NCBI RefSeq assembly: GCF_014860165.1
Contig: NZ_JACZKG010000028.1
Coordinates: 32,397-96,396 of the forward strand
Direction of reading: 5' to 3'
From: Devosia sp.
GTDB taxonomy: Bacteria > Pseudomonadota > Alphaproteobacteria > Rhizobiales > Devosiaceae
DNA length: 64,000 nt
The translations under genes and the position numbers were made by a program. The notes under the pieces were generated by a model. That model was not told the origin of the DNA. It saw nothing but the letters and a program-made list of their open reading frames with translations, and did not search any database. Below, in pieces: positions 52,638 through 61,234 of the stretch; the stretch's first letter is position 1; every line of letters begins with the position of its first letter.

Positions 52638-53912
52638 ATGATCCGCACAACTTCGCGGTGGCGCAACACGCTTTCTGTCGCACTCACGGGCATCAGCCTG
52701 TTCAGCGTCACGGCCGCCTCGGCCGGAGAAATCTCGGTCTGGGTCTGGGACAAGGCTTTCAACGGCGACACCATGCGCGAAGCTGGCGCGCTCTACACCG
52801 CGGACCATCCGGATGTGACGTTCAACGTCGATGACACTGCCAGCCAGGATGACATCCGCGCCAAGCTGCAGACGCAGCTGCTGGCCGGCAGCACCGAAGG
52901 CCTTCCGGACATCGTACTGATCCAGGACGATATCGCCCAAAAATACCTGCAGTCATTCCCCGGCGCTTTCGAGCCGCTGTCCGATTACATCGATATGTCG
53001 GTCTTCGCCCAGTACAAGGTGGCAGCTGCTACCCATGACGGCAAGTCCTACTCGGTGCCCTTCGATTCGGGCGTCACCGGCCTCTTCTACCGTTCGGACT
53101 TCCTCGAGCAGGCCGGCTTCACCGCTGCCGACCTCGAGAACATCACCTGGGACCGCCTGATCGAAATCGGCACCGAAGTGAAGGCCAAGACCGGCAAGCC
53201 GCTGCTCGACCTCGACCTCAACGATACCGGCGTCATCCGCATGATGATGCAGTCGGCCGGCGAGTGGTATTTCAACGAAGACGGCAGCCTGCACATCACC
53301 GACAATGCCGCCCTCAAGAAGTCGCTCGAGACCTATGCCAAGCTCTTCCAGGCAGATCTGGTGAAGCCCGTGTCGGGCTGGGCTGAATATACCGGCGCCT
53401 TCACCTCGGGCGAAGTGGCCGTGGTTCCCGTCGGCGTCTGGATCACCGCGACGATCAAGGCCAATGCCGATCAGTCGGGCCTGTGGGGCGTTGCCCCGAT
53501 CCCGCGCCTCGACATGGAAGGCGCGGTCAATGCGTCCAACCAGGGCGGCTCGAGCTGGTTCGTGCTGTCGTCCTCGGACAACAAGGAAGAGACCATCGAC
53601 TTCCTCAAGACCGTCTGGGCCGGCAATGTCGACTTCTACCAGGACATCCTGATCAAGCGCGGTGCCGTCGGCTCCCTGCTCGCGGCCCGTGAAGGCGAAG
53701 CCTTCAAGGCGTCGGATGACTTCTTCGGCGGCGCTCCGGTCTGGCAGAACTTCTCCACCTGGCTGAGCCAGGTCCCGAGCGTTGACTACGGCACCTTCAC
53801 CGCCGAAGTCGACTCGGCCGTGCAGGCCCAGGTCCCGGGTATCATCGAAGGCGGCGACCTCGACGCCGCGCTCCAGGCCATCCACGACCAGGCCCAGCAG
53901 CAGATGCAGTAA
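52638..53912 (+). CDS. Sugar ABC importer substrate-binding protein (second system)
   Basis: A 424-residue periplasmic family-1 binding protein. Signal peptide LSVALTGISLFSVTAASAG after a short basic N terminus; mature part begins GEISVWVWDKAFNGDTMREAGALYTADHPDVTFNV. ATG 52638 follows AAGGGAGGA at correct spacing; a TTG 6 codons earlier is less likely. Motifs for sugar stacking (WVWDKAFN, SGWAEYTGAFTSGEVAVVPVGVWITATIK) are typical. Ligand unknown. First gene of the operon. Confidence 0.91.
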   Translation: MIRTTSRWRNTLSVALTGISLFSVTAASAGEISVWVWDKAFNGDTMREAGALYTADHPDVTFNVDDTASQDDIRAKLQTQLLAGSTEGLPDIVLIQDDIAQKYLQSFPGAFEPLSDYIDMSVFAQYKVAAATHDGKSYSVPFDSGVTGLFYRSDFLEQAGFTAADLENITWDRLIEIGTEVKAKTGKPLLDLDLNDTGVIRMMMQSAGEWYFNEDGSLHITDNAALKKSLETYAKLFQADLVKPVSGWAEYTGAFTSGEVAVVPVGVWITATIKANADQSGLWGVAPIPRLDMEGAVNASNQGGSSWFVLSSSDNKEETIDFLKTVWAGNVDFYQDILIKRGAVGSLLAAREGEAFKASDDFFGGAPVWQNFSTWLSQVPSVDYGTFTAEVDSAVQAQVPGIIEGGDLDAALQAIHDQAQQQMQ

Positions 53913-53945
53913 GCTGCGGTCGCGGGCGAGACTTCGCCTCGACAA

Positions 53946-53970
53946 CCGGGCGCCGCCATGCGGCGCCCGG
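53946..53970 (+). terminator. Stem-loop between binding-protein and permease genes (second system)
   Basis: Perfect 10-bp stem CCGGGCGCCG/CGGCGCCCGG with loop CCATG, no T-run. As in the first sugar operon it should raise binding-protein expression over the permeases. Confidence 0.65.
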
Positions 53971-54014
53971 CATCATTGGGTTTGATGACGTTGCGAGTTC
54001 GGGGAGGCTGACGA

Positions 54015-54908
54015 TTGGCACAGGCGCGACTTGATCGCAGAGAGAATATCACCGGCTGGGTGTTCATCGCCCCTGCCCTGATCCTGCTCGGATTGTTCAT
54101 GATCTATCCGATCGTCTGGTCGCTCTGGATGAGCTTCCAGGTCGGCAAGGGCATGAATCTCAGCTTTGGCGGATTCGCCAATATCCTGCGGCTGACCAAG
54201 GATCCGGTCTTCCTGAGGGCGCTGGGCAATACGTTCACGTTCTTCATCTTCCAGGTGCCGATCATGATCGTGCTGGCGCTGCTGTTTGCAGTGGCGCTGA
54301 ACGATTCCACCCTGAAATTCCGCGGCTTTTTCCGCACGGCGATCTTCCTGCCCTGCGCCACGTCGCTGATCGCCTATTCCACCGTGTTCAAGTCGATGTT
54401 CGCCATCGACGGCGTGGTGAACCAGACGCTGATGCAGCTCCACCTCATCGGCGAGCCGATCTCGTGGCTGGGCGATCCGTTCTGGGCCAAGGTCCTGATC
54501 ATCATGGCCATCACCTGGCGCTGGACCGGCTACAACATGATCTTCTACCTGGCGGCGCTGCAGAATATCGACCGCTCGATCTATGAGGCGGCGCGTATCG
54601 ACGGCGTTCCCGCCTGGGCGCGCTTCCGCTACCTCACCATCCCGATGCTCAAGCCCGTGATCCTGTTCACGACCGTCATCTCGACCATCGGCACGCTGCA
54701 GCTGTTCGACGAGGTGGCCAACTTCACAGCCGGCACGGGCGGCCCGTCGGATTCGACGCTGACCCTGTCGCTCTACATCTACAACCTGACGTTCAAGTTC
54801 ATGCCCAGCTTCGGCTATTCGGCGACCGTGTCCTGGGTGATCGTGGTGCTGGTCGGCATTCTGAGCTTCCTGCAGTTCCTCATCGCGCGCGACCGGAGGA
54901 CGTCATGA
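54015..54908 (+). CDS. Sugar ABC importer permease 1 (second system)
   Basis: A 297-residue MalF-type permease: first helix GWVFIAPALILLGLFMIYPIVWSLWMSF, EAA loop IDRSIYEAARIDGVPAWARFRYLTIPMLKP. Start TTG 54015 has GGGAGG 7-8 bases upstream; no ATG gives a full first helix. Its stop overlaps the next start (ATGA). Confidence 0.91.
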   Translation: MAQARLDRRENITGWVFIAPALILLGLFMIYPIVWSLWMSFQVGKGMNLSFGGFANILRLTKDPVFLRALGNTFTFFIFQVPIMIVLALLFAVALNDSTLKFRGFFRTAIFLPCATSLIAYSTVFKSMFAIDGVVNQTLMQLHLIGEPISWLGDPFWAKVLIIMAITWRWTGYNMIFYLAALQNIDRSIYEAARIDGVPAWARFRYLTIPMLKPVILFTTVISTIGTLQLFDEVANFTAGTGGPSDSTLTLSLYIYNLTFKFMPSFGYSATVSWVIVVLVGILSFLQFLIARDRRTS

Positions 54909-55780
54909 CCGTATCCTCGATGACCACAACCGTCGATCGGGCGGTTGCCCAGTCCAGGGTCCCGGCCAATCCGTGGGGCCTGGTGCGCCGCGCGCTGGTC
55001 TATGTCCTGCTGTCCCTGGCCGCCTTCGTCTCGATCTTCCCCTTCTACTGGATGGTGGTGGGCGCGACGAATACTTCGGCCGACATCATCAAGGGCAAGA
55101 GCTCGCTCGGTTCGGCCCTGATCACCAATGCGACGGCCTTCTTCACCCAGGTGGATGCGGTCAGGATTTTCTGGAATTCCGGCGTCATCGCCGTGGTGGC
55201 GACTGTCCTGACGCTGGCGATCTCGTCGCTGGCCGGCTACGGCTTCGAGATGTTCCGCTCGCGGGTGCGGGAGCGCATCTTCGGCTTCCTGCTGCTGCTG
55301 CTGTCCATACCCTTCGCGGCGATGATGGTGCCGCTGTTCGTCATGTTCAGCCAGGCCAAGCTGGTGAACACCTTCGCGGCCGTCATCCTGCCGACGGTGG
55401 CCTCTATCTTCATCATCTTCTATTTCCGCCAGACCACGAAGGCCTTCCCCACCGAGCTGCGCGACGCCGCCAGGATCGACGGGCTCAAGGAATGGCAGAT
55501 CTTCCTCTACGTCTATCTGCCGGTGATGCGCTCGACCTATGCGGCGGCCACGATCATCGTCTTCATGGCGAACTGGAACAACTACCTCTGGCCGCTCGTC
55601 GTGCTGCAGACGGCGGAGAACAAGACCATCACGCTGATCCTGTCTGGCCTGACGGCGGCCTATACGCCCGATTACGGCCTGATCCTGTTCGGCACCGTTC
55701 TCGCCACCCTGCCCACCCTCGTCATCTTCTTCCTGCTCCAGCGCCGCTTCGTCGAAGGCATGCTGGGCGCGGTCAAATAA
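54905..55780 (+). CDS. Sugar ABC importer permease 2 (second system)
   Basis: A 291-residue MalG-type permease: ALVYVLLSLAAFVSIFPFYWMVVGATNTSADI and EAA loop FPTELRDAARIDGLKEWQIFLYVYLPVMRS, ending LLQRRFVEGMLGAVK. ATG 54905 overlaps the previous stop by 4 bases with GGAGG upstream. Confidence 0.92.
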   Translation: MTVSSMTTTVDRAVAQSRVPANPWGLVRRALVYVLLSLAAFVSIFPFYWMVVGATNTSADIIKGKSSLGSALITNATAFFTQVDAVRIFWNSGVIAVVATVLTLAISSLAGYGFEMFRSRVRERIFGFLLLLLSIPFAAMMVPLFVMFSQAKLVNTFAAVILPTVASIFIIFYFRQTTKAFPTELRDAARIDGLKEWQIFLYVYLPVMRSTYAAATIIVFMANWNNYLWPLVVLQTAENKTITLILSGLTAAYTPDYGLILFGTVLATLPTLVIFFLLQRRFVEGMLGAVK

Positions 55781-55792
55781 GGTTCAGAACCC

Positions 55793-56872
55793 ATGAGCAG
55801 CCTGAAGCTTACGGACGTCCGCAAGACCTACGGGAAACTGGAGGTCATCAAGGGCGTCAACCTCGAGATCAAGTCCAAGGAGTTCGTCGTTTTCGTCGGC
55901 CCCTCCGGCTGCGGCAAGTCGACCCTGCTGCGCATGATCGCCGGCCTCGAACACATCACCGCCGGCGATCTCGAGATCGGCGGCCAGCGCATGAACGATG
56001 TCGATCCCAGCAAGCGCGGCATCGCCATGGTGTTCCAGTCCTATGCGCTCTATCCGCACATGACCGTGCGGGAAAACATGGGCTTTGCCCTGCGCTTTGC
56101 CGGGGTAGCCAAGGAGCAGATCGCCAGGCAGGTGGACGACGCCGCGCGCATCCTGGCGCTGGGGCCGCTGCTGGATCGCCTGCCCAAGCAGCTGTCCGGC
56201 GGGCAGCGCCAGCGTGTCGCCATCGGCCGGGCCATCGTGCGAAACCCGCAGGTGTTCCTGTTCGACGAACCGCTGTCGAACCTGGATGCCGAGCTGCGCG
56301 TCCATATGCGCATCGAGATCGCGCGCCTCCACAAGGAGCTGCAGACCACCATCATCTATGTGACGCATGACCAGGTCGAGGCCATGACGCTGGCCGACAC
56401 CATAGTGGTGCTGCGCGATGGCATTATCGAACAGGTTGGCGCCCCGCTCGACCTCTACGACGATCCGGCAAACCAGTTCGTCGCCGGCTTCATAGGCTCG
56501 CCGCAGATGAACTTCCTGGCCGCCGTTGTCACCGAGAAGACGGCCGCCGGCACCACGGTGGCGCTGCCGAACCACGGCGGGGTTCGTCTCACCCTGCCCG
56601 TGACCGGCGGCAGCGTTGGCGACAAGGTGGTGCTGGGTGTCCGCGCCGAGCATTTCGGGCTGCCGGGCGCCGGCGATGCCGATCTCACGCTCAATATCGA
56701 CGTGGCCGAACACCTGGGCTCGACGAGCTATGTCTATGCCAATGCCGGCGGCGAAGCGCTGGTGATCGAGCGCGAGGAATCGCGCCATGAGGCCAGCAGC
56801 GAGACCATCACCGTCTCGATCAGTTCAGGCAAGGCGTACCTGTTCGACAGCAAGGGCGCCCGCCTGCGCTGA
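55793..56872 (+). CDS. Sugar ABC importer ATPase (second system, UgpC/MsmX type)
   Basis: A 359-residue ATPase: Walker A GPSGCGKST, FQSYALYPHMTV, LSGGQRQR, VFLFDEPLSNLDAELR, VTHDQ, and a C-terminal TOBE domain (FIGSPQMNFL, LGVRAEHFGLPG). It starts 12 bases after the permease gene. The two ATPases of this window are similar but belong to separate operons. Confidence 0.93.
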   Translation: MSSLKLTDVRKTYGKLEVIKGVNLEIKSKEFVVFVGPSGCGKSTLLRMIAGLEHITAGDLEIGGQRMNDVDPSKRGIAMVFQSYALYPHMTVRENMGFALRFAGVAKEQIARQVDDAARILALGPLLDRLPKQLSGGQRQRVAIGRAIVRNPQVFLFDEPLSNLDAELRVHMRIEIARLHKELQTTIIYVTHDQVEAMTLADTIVVLRDGIIEQVGAPLDLYDDPANQFVAGFIGSPQMNFLAAVVTEKTAAGTTVALPNHGGVRLTLPVTGGSVGDKVVLGVRAEHFGLPGAGDADLTLNIDVAEHLGSTSYVYANAGGEALVIEREESRHEASSETITVSISSGKAYLFDSKGARLR

Positions 56873-56906
56873 ACTTTAGGGTGGCCCGAGCCATCCCCAT
56901 CCACGG

Positions 56907-56989
56907 CGCTTCCCTCGGGCTCGACCCGAGGGCCGCTCGCCACACGTGCCGCGCTGATAGAGGCCCTCGGGTCAAGCCCGAGGGAAGCG
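56907..56989. repeat. Paired REP-like palindromes (copy 2)
   Basis: Inverted 28-bp arms (56907-56934 and 56962-56989; one mismatch) with the core CCCTCGGG-CTYGA-CCCGAGGG, as in the recJ-glpX gap. It lies in the 180-base gap between the ATPase gene and the fusion oxidoreductase, where it can act as a partial terminator or mRNA stabiliser. Confidence 0.85.
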
Positions 56990-57052
56990 CGGCGTGTTTT
57001 GAGACATTGACGATAACTCCCCCGCCATGGCGGGGCATCAAGGACCATAATT

Positions 57053-59059
57053 ATGACCGACCAAAAAATCCGCTGGGGCATTATCGGGCCCGGCAGCATT
57101 GCCAAGGCCTTCCGGGGTGGCGTCGCCGGCTCCAAGCACGGCGTGCTGGCCGCCATTGCCACGCGCGATCCCGGCAAGCCCAACCTGGCGACCGATTTCC
57201 CCGGCATCCGCGTTGTCCACGGCTATGAGGCCCTGCTGGCGGATCCCGAAATCGATGCGGTCTATATCGCCGTGCCCCATACCGGCCACGCCGAATGGGC
57301 CATCAAGGCCGCCGAAGCGGGCAAGCATGTGCTGGTCGAAAAGCCCTTCGCCCTGTCGGCCTTCGAGATCGACGCGGTGCTGCACGCCCATCGCAAGGCG
57401 GGCACCTTTGCCGGCGAAGCCTTCATGTACCGCCTGCACCCGCAGACGGCCAAGCTCGCCGAAATCATCCGCTCCGGCGCCATTGGCGAGGTGCGCATGA
57501 TCCAGTCCAGCTTCGGCTTCTCGATGGGCAAGTTCCAGCCGCAGCATCGCCTGTTTGCATCCGACCTCGCCGGCGGCGGCATACTCGACGTCGGTGGCTA
57601 CCCAGTATCGATGTCGCGCTTCATCGCCGGGGTGGCCATGGGCAAGCCCTTTGCCGACCCGGTCAAGGTTTCCGGCACGGCCAAGCTCAATGCCGAAGGT
57701 ACTGATGACTGGGCTGCCGCCATTCTCACCTTCGAGAATGGCATCGTCGCCCAGGTCTCCTGCGCCGTGATGGCCAATCTCGACAACGTGCTGCGCATTC
57801 ACGGCTCAGAAGGTCGCATCGAAGTGCCGGACTTCTGGTTTGCCGGCGGCAACCGCGACCAGGGCCTTGGCCGCATCGACATCATCAAGGGCGGCAAGAC
57901 CGAGACCATCAGCGTCAACGAGACCGGCCACGTCTATTCCTTCGAAGCCGATGCGGCGGCCGAGGCCATCCTGGCCAAGCGGCAGGAACTGGCGGCGCCG
58001 GGCATGACCTGGGCCGATAGCCTGGGCAATGCCCGCGTGCTCGACGCCTGGCGCAAGGATGCCGGCATCGAATACTCGGTCGAGAAGTCCAGCAAGCGCG
58101 TCAATACGCTCGCCAATCGCAAGCTCGGCCCCAATACGGGCGTCATTCCCAAGCGGCCCATTCCAGGGCTGGGCAAGCAGGCTTCGGCCGTGGCGCTCGG
58201 CTTTGAGGACTTCAAGACCTTCGCCTCCGGCTCGATCCTGCTCGACGCCTTCTGGGAAAAGGGCGGCAACATCTTCGACACCGCCTTCGTCTATGGCGGT
58301 GGCTATACGGAAAAGCTGTTCGGCGAGTGGCACCGCAACCGCGGCACCCGCGAGGGCGCCGTGCTGATCGGCAAGGGCGCGCATAGCCCGCTCTGCTACC
58401 CAGATGTCATCGCCAAGCAGCTGACGGTGTCGCTCGATCGCCTGCAGACCGACTATGTCGATGTCTATTTCATGCACCGCGACAATCTCGACGTTCCGGT
58501 CGGCGAATTCGTCGATGCCATGGATGCCGAGGTCAAAAAGGGTCGCATCCGCGGGCCGTTCGGCGGCTCCAACTGGACCAGGGAGCGCTTCGACGAAGCC
58601 GTGGCCTATGCCGAGCGCACGGGCAAGACCAAGCCGATGGCACTCAGCAACAACTTTGCCCTCAGCGAAATGCTGGTGCCGATCTGGGATGGCTGCGTCA
58701 CCGCCTCCACCGACGACTGGAAGGCGTGGCTAAAGCAGAAGCAGGTCACCAACTTCTCCTGGTCCAGCCAGGGCCGCGGCTTCTTCACCGACCGGGCCGG
58801 TCGCGACAAGACCGACAATGAGGAACTGGTGCGTTGCTGGTACAACGACAAGAACTTCTCCCGTCGTGACCGTGCCATCGAGCTGGCCAACAAGCTCGGC
58901 CACAACCCGATCCATGTGGCACTCGCCTTCGTGCTGGCCCAGGACTTCCCGTCCATCCCGCTGATCGGCCCGCGCACGCTGGCCGAACTCGACGACAGCC
59001 TCAAGGCCTTCGAGATCAAGCTGACGCCCGACCAGGTAAGCTGGCTCGACAACGGCTAA
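57053..59059 (+). CDS. Gfo/Idh/MocA oxidoreductase fused to an aldo/keto reductase
   Basis: A 668-residue two-domain enzyme. Residues 1-340 are a complete Gfo/Idh/MocA dehydrogenase: Rossmann WGIIGPGSIAKAF, active-site HVLVEKPFALS, GGGILDVGGYPVSMSRFIAGVA. Residues about 370-668 are an aldo/keto reductase barrel with the catalytic tetrad Asp/Tyr (FDTAFVYGGGYTEKLFGEW), Lys (LIGKGAH) and His (YFMHRDNLD), plus the cofactor end SIPLIGPRTLAELDDSLKAF. Both halves look active. ATG 57053 with AAGGA upstream; a strong terminator follows. It is the only catabolic gene of this operon, so it may interconvert keto- and hydroxy-sugars within one chain. Confidence 0.92.
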   Translation: MTDQKIRWGIIGPGSIAKAFRGGVAGSKHGVLAAIATRDPGKPNLATDFPGIRVVHGYEALLADPEIDAVYIAVPHTGHAEWAIKAAEAGKHVLVEKPFALSAFEIDAVLHAHRKAGTFAGEAFMYRLHPQTAKLAEIIRSGAIGEVRMIQSSFGFSMGKFQPQHRLFASDLAGGGILDVGGYPVSMSRFIAGVAMGKPFADPVKVSGTAKLNAEGTDDWAAAILTFENGIVAQVSCAVMANLDNVLRIHGSEGRIEVPDFWFAGGNRDQGLGRIDIIKGGKTETISVNETGHVYSFEADAAAEAILAKRQELAAPGMTWADSLGNARVLDAWRKDAGIEYSVEKSSKRVNTLANRKLGPNTGVIPKRPIPGLGKQASAVALGFEDFKTFASGSILLDAFWEKGGNIFDTAFVYGGGYTEKLFGEWHRNRGTREGAVLIGKGAHSPLCYPDVIAKQLTVSLDRLQTDYVDVYFMHRDNLDVPVGEFVDAMDAEVKKGRIRGPFGGSNWTRERFDEAVAYAERTGKTKPMALSNNFALSEMLVPIWDGCVTASTDDWKAWLKQKQVTNFSWSSQGRGFFTDRAGRDKTDNEELVRCWYNDKNFSRRDRAIELANKLGHNPIHVALAFVLAQDFPSIPLIGPRTLAELDDSLKAFEIKLTPDQVSWLDNG

Positions 59060-59067
59060 CCCCTCCG

Positions 59068-59089
59068 AAAGGGCCCTGCGGGGCCCTTT
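59068..59089 (+). terminator. Terminator of the second sugar operon
   Basis: Nine-bp stem AAAGGGCCC/GGGCCCTTT with loop TGCG, 8 bases after the stop, followed by TCCTCTGTC. No other gene follows on this strand before the direct repeat. Confidence 0.8.
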
Positions 59090-59094
59090 CCTCT

Positions 59095-59137
59095 GTCTGA
59101 CACTGCGGCATTTTGCGGACGGCCAGGAAAAGGGTGG
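59095..59137 (+). repeat. 43-bp direct repeat, copy 1
   Basis: Contains CTGCGGCATTTTGCGGACGG and CCAGGAAAAGGG. It matches 61033-61075 over 43 bases except for two substitutions and one inserted and one deleted base, in the same orientation. The repeats bracket the epoxide hydrolase and WYL-regulator genes. Confidence 0.85.
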
Positions 59138-59215
59138 CAAGGGGAAGGACTGGGTTCAAGCTCTTGGGATGAAAGCAGTCGCGAGTTGTATGGCTTATCT
59201 CCCCTGCCATAGCCA

Positions 59216-60160
59216 TCAGGTGGCACTCTTCTGTGCCAGCCAGTTCAAGATCACCTGGTTGGTTTCCTCCGGCTTTTCTTCCTGGATCCAGTGGCCGCAG
59301 TCGAGGCTGACCACGTCCACATTGGGCACGAAGTCTGCCAGTTTTTCAGATTTCGGGATCACATCCCGGTCGCCATAGATCATGAGGGTGGGCTGATGGA
59401 TGATTGGGTCCACGCCCGCCAGCAGGTGCCAGTTGCGGTCAAGGTTCCGATACCAGTTGATGCCACCGGTGAACCCCGATTTTTCGAATGCCGAGACGTA
59501 AACGGCCAACTCTCTGTCGCCCATCACGGGCTCGCCGAGTGGCGTTTCCGCTCTGGCCAGATTGATCATCGCCATGCCCGGCTCGGGTGCCTGGAGGGGC
59601 ACGTTCTTTCGGTACAGGTTGCGAAGGAAGCGGGGTCCATTCTCGTCCAGTACGGCGTCCGCGACGCCCGGCTGCCGATTGAAGTGAACAAAGTAGTAGT
59701 CGCTGCCCAGGATCAGTTCCAGGAGCTCGATCCAGGGTGTTTCGCCACGCTCCTGGTACGGCAGGCTCAGATTGATCACCTTGTTGACGCGGCTGGGATG
59801 CAGCAGGGTCAGCCCCCAGACGACCATCGCACCCCAGTCGTGGCCGACAAAGGTCGCATCCTGGTATCCGTAGTGATCGAGGAGCGCGACGAGATCGCCC
59901 GTCAGGTGTTCGATATCATACTCCGTCACCTCTTCCGGACGGGACGAGTTACCATAGCCCCGCTGGTTTGGAACGATGACGTGGTAGCCTGCTGCGACAA
60001 GGGCAGGCACCTGATGGCGCCAGGAATAGGCATGCTCCGGCCAGCCGTGACAAAGCACAATGGGGTTTCCCTTGTTTTCTCCGCCTGCCTCGAAGACTTC
60101 GAGTTCCACCCCATTGACTGCGACAAGGGTGGGCTTGGGAAAGTCTGGTATATTGAGCAT
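59216..60160 (-). CDS. Alpha/beta hydrolase, epoxide hydrolase-like
   Basis: A 314-residue enzyme of the epoxide hydrolase/haloalkane dehalogenase branch. Oxyanion HGWPEHAYSW, nucleophile GHDWGAMVVW (Asp), a cap-domain Tyr in GGINWYRNLD that would polarise the epoxide, acid in YGDRDVIP and base in LDCGHWIQEEKPE. The Tyr and the HGWPE motif favour epoxide hydrolase over dehalogenase. ATG 60160. It is divergent from a WYL regulator with a strong palindrome between them. Substrate unknown. Confidence 0.88.
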   Translation of the reverse strand: MLNIPDFPKPTLVAVNGVELEVFEAGGENKGNPIVLCHGWPEHAYSWRHQVPALVAAGYHVIVPNQRGYGNSSRPEEVTEYDIEHLTGDLVALLDHYGYQDATFVGHDWGAMVVWGLTLLHPSRVNKVINLSLPYQERGETPWIELLELILGSDYYFVHFNRQPGVADAVLDENGPRFLRNLYRKNVPLQAPEPGMAMINLARAETPLGEPVMGDRELAVYVSAFEKSGFTGGINWYRNLDRNWHLLAGVDPIIHQPTLMIYGDRDVIPKSEKLADFVPNVDVVSLDCGHWIQEEKPEETNQVILNWLAQKSAT

Positions 60161-60204
60161 TGATTATTCGCCTTGCTAACATGTGCAGGCGCTGCCTAAA
60201 GGCG

Positions 60205-60229
60205 AATGGTGCCAAACTTTGACACCATT
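60205..60229. promoter_or_regulatory. 25-bp near-perfect palindromic operator
   Basis: Arms AATGGTG and CACCATT with inner CAAA-C-TTTG; 24 of 25 positions are symmetric with one mismatched pair (60212/60222) and a single central C. It lies between the divergent hydrolase and WYL-regulator starts and includes a spurious ATG, which argues that the regulator starts later at 60248. This is the likely binding site of the WYL regulator. Confidence 0.75.
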
Positions 60230-60247
60230 GAATGGCAGGGGTGCCGA

Positions 60248-60967
60248 ATGACAGCTCGCCTCAGACAGGACGCCATCGTTCGCAGCCTTCGCCGCAACGG
60301 CACATCCACAATCGCTGATCTGGCAGCGGAAGTTGGAGCGTCCAGGCGCACGATATTGCGTGACATCAGCGCCCTGCGCGATGAGGGCTTCGTCATTCAT
60401 TCCGAACCCGGTCGCGGCGGCGGTCTGCAACTTGATCCGCAATCGGTTCAGACCATGGCTCGGCTCTCGGTCGCCGAGGTCTTTGCGCTGCTCATCAGTG
60501 TTGCATCCATGCGGGCCGCCGGGAATTTGCCCTTCTCGGGTCTCGCAGATGCTGGACTTGCCAAGATCGAGAAGGCCCTGCCGCCGGACAAGTTGCGCGA
60601 CTTGCGCCGGTTCCTGGGTTGCCTCTATATCGGGCAGCTTTCACCGCTGGTCGATATTTCGAACATGGGGGAAATGGACCCGGCCCTGCTCCCCGCATTT
60701 GAGACGGCATTCCTCCATAGGCGGCACCTGCGCATCCTCTACCGAGACGCAAAGGGCACCGTATCCGATCGAAATGTTGAGCCACAGGCCATGCTGATCT
60801 TGCCGCCACTCTGGTATCTGGTGGCCTGGGATCCGGCCCGCCAGGACTTTCGTCATTTTCGAATGGACCGGATCAGCCGGCCGGAGGTCGACGAAGGCAC
60901 CACTTTTCAGCGGCGACACGTGCCGTTCGAGAATCACGTTCGCCCCGTTCGTGATTTATCCCGCTAA
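60248..60967 (+). CDS. HTH-WYL family transcriptional regulator
   Basis: A 239-residue regulator: a DeoR-type winged HTH at residues 1-60 (RQDAIVRSLRRNGTSTIADLAAEVGASRRTILRDISALRDEGFVIHSEPGRGGG) and a WYL domain at about 160-225 (LRILYRDAKGTVSDRNVEPQAMLILPPLWYLVAWDPARQDFRHFRMDRI). WYL domains sense nucleotides, DNA or small ligands. ATG 60248 with AGGGGTG upstream; the upstream ATG lies inside the palindrome. Divergent from the epoxide hydrolase, which it probably controls. Confidence 0.87.
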   Translation: MTARLRQDAIVRSLRRNGTSTIADLAAEVGASRRTILRDISALRDEGFVIHSEPGRGGGLQLDPQSVQTMARLSVAEVFALLISVASMRAAGNLPFSGLADAGLAKIEKALPPDKLRDLRRFLGCLYIGQLSPLVDISNMGEMDPALLPAFETAFLHRRHLRILYRDAKGTVSDRNVEPQAMLILPPLWYLVAWDPARQDFRHFRMDRISRPEVDEGTTFQRRHVPFENHVRPVRDLSR

Positions 60968-61032
60968 ACGTCGCACCGTCAGCGTTTGAGACGCCGGCGT
61001 CGCGACTGGGGATGGCAGCTTTCAAAGAAGCC

Positions 61033-61075
61033 GTCTGGTACTGCGGCATTTGCGGACGGCCAGGAAAAGGAGTGG
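61033..61075 (+). repeat. 43-bp direct repeat, copy 2
   Basis: Second copy of the repeat at 59095-59137. It lies 66 bases after the WYL gene. The remaining 267-base gap 60968-61234 holds the palindrome GACGCCGGCGTC (60990-61001) and no gene that I trust. Confidence 0.85.
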
Positions 61076-61234
61076 CCGGAACGGGGTGGGTTGCGGACCG
61101 GCGGCTTCTGGCGGTCACGATATGGATGCTGCCTTACCGGGCATATGACCGCTGGACTAACCAAGCCACTCCGAAACCATTGCAATCCACAGTGCGTACC
61201 GACAGACTGATTTGGGGTTGTGCTTGGGTGGACA

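Noticed and set aside
59095..61075. Insertion sequence around the epoxide hydrolase
   Set aside because: There is no transposase and the flanking repeats are direct and intergenic, not terminal inverted repeats.
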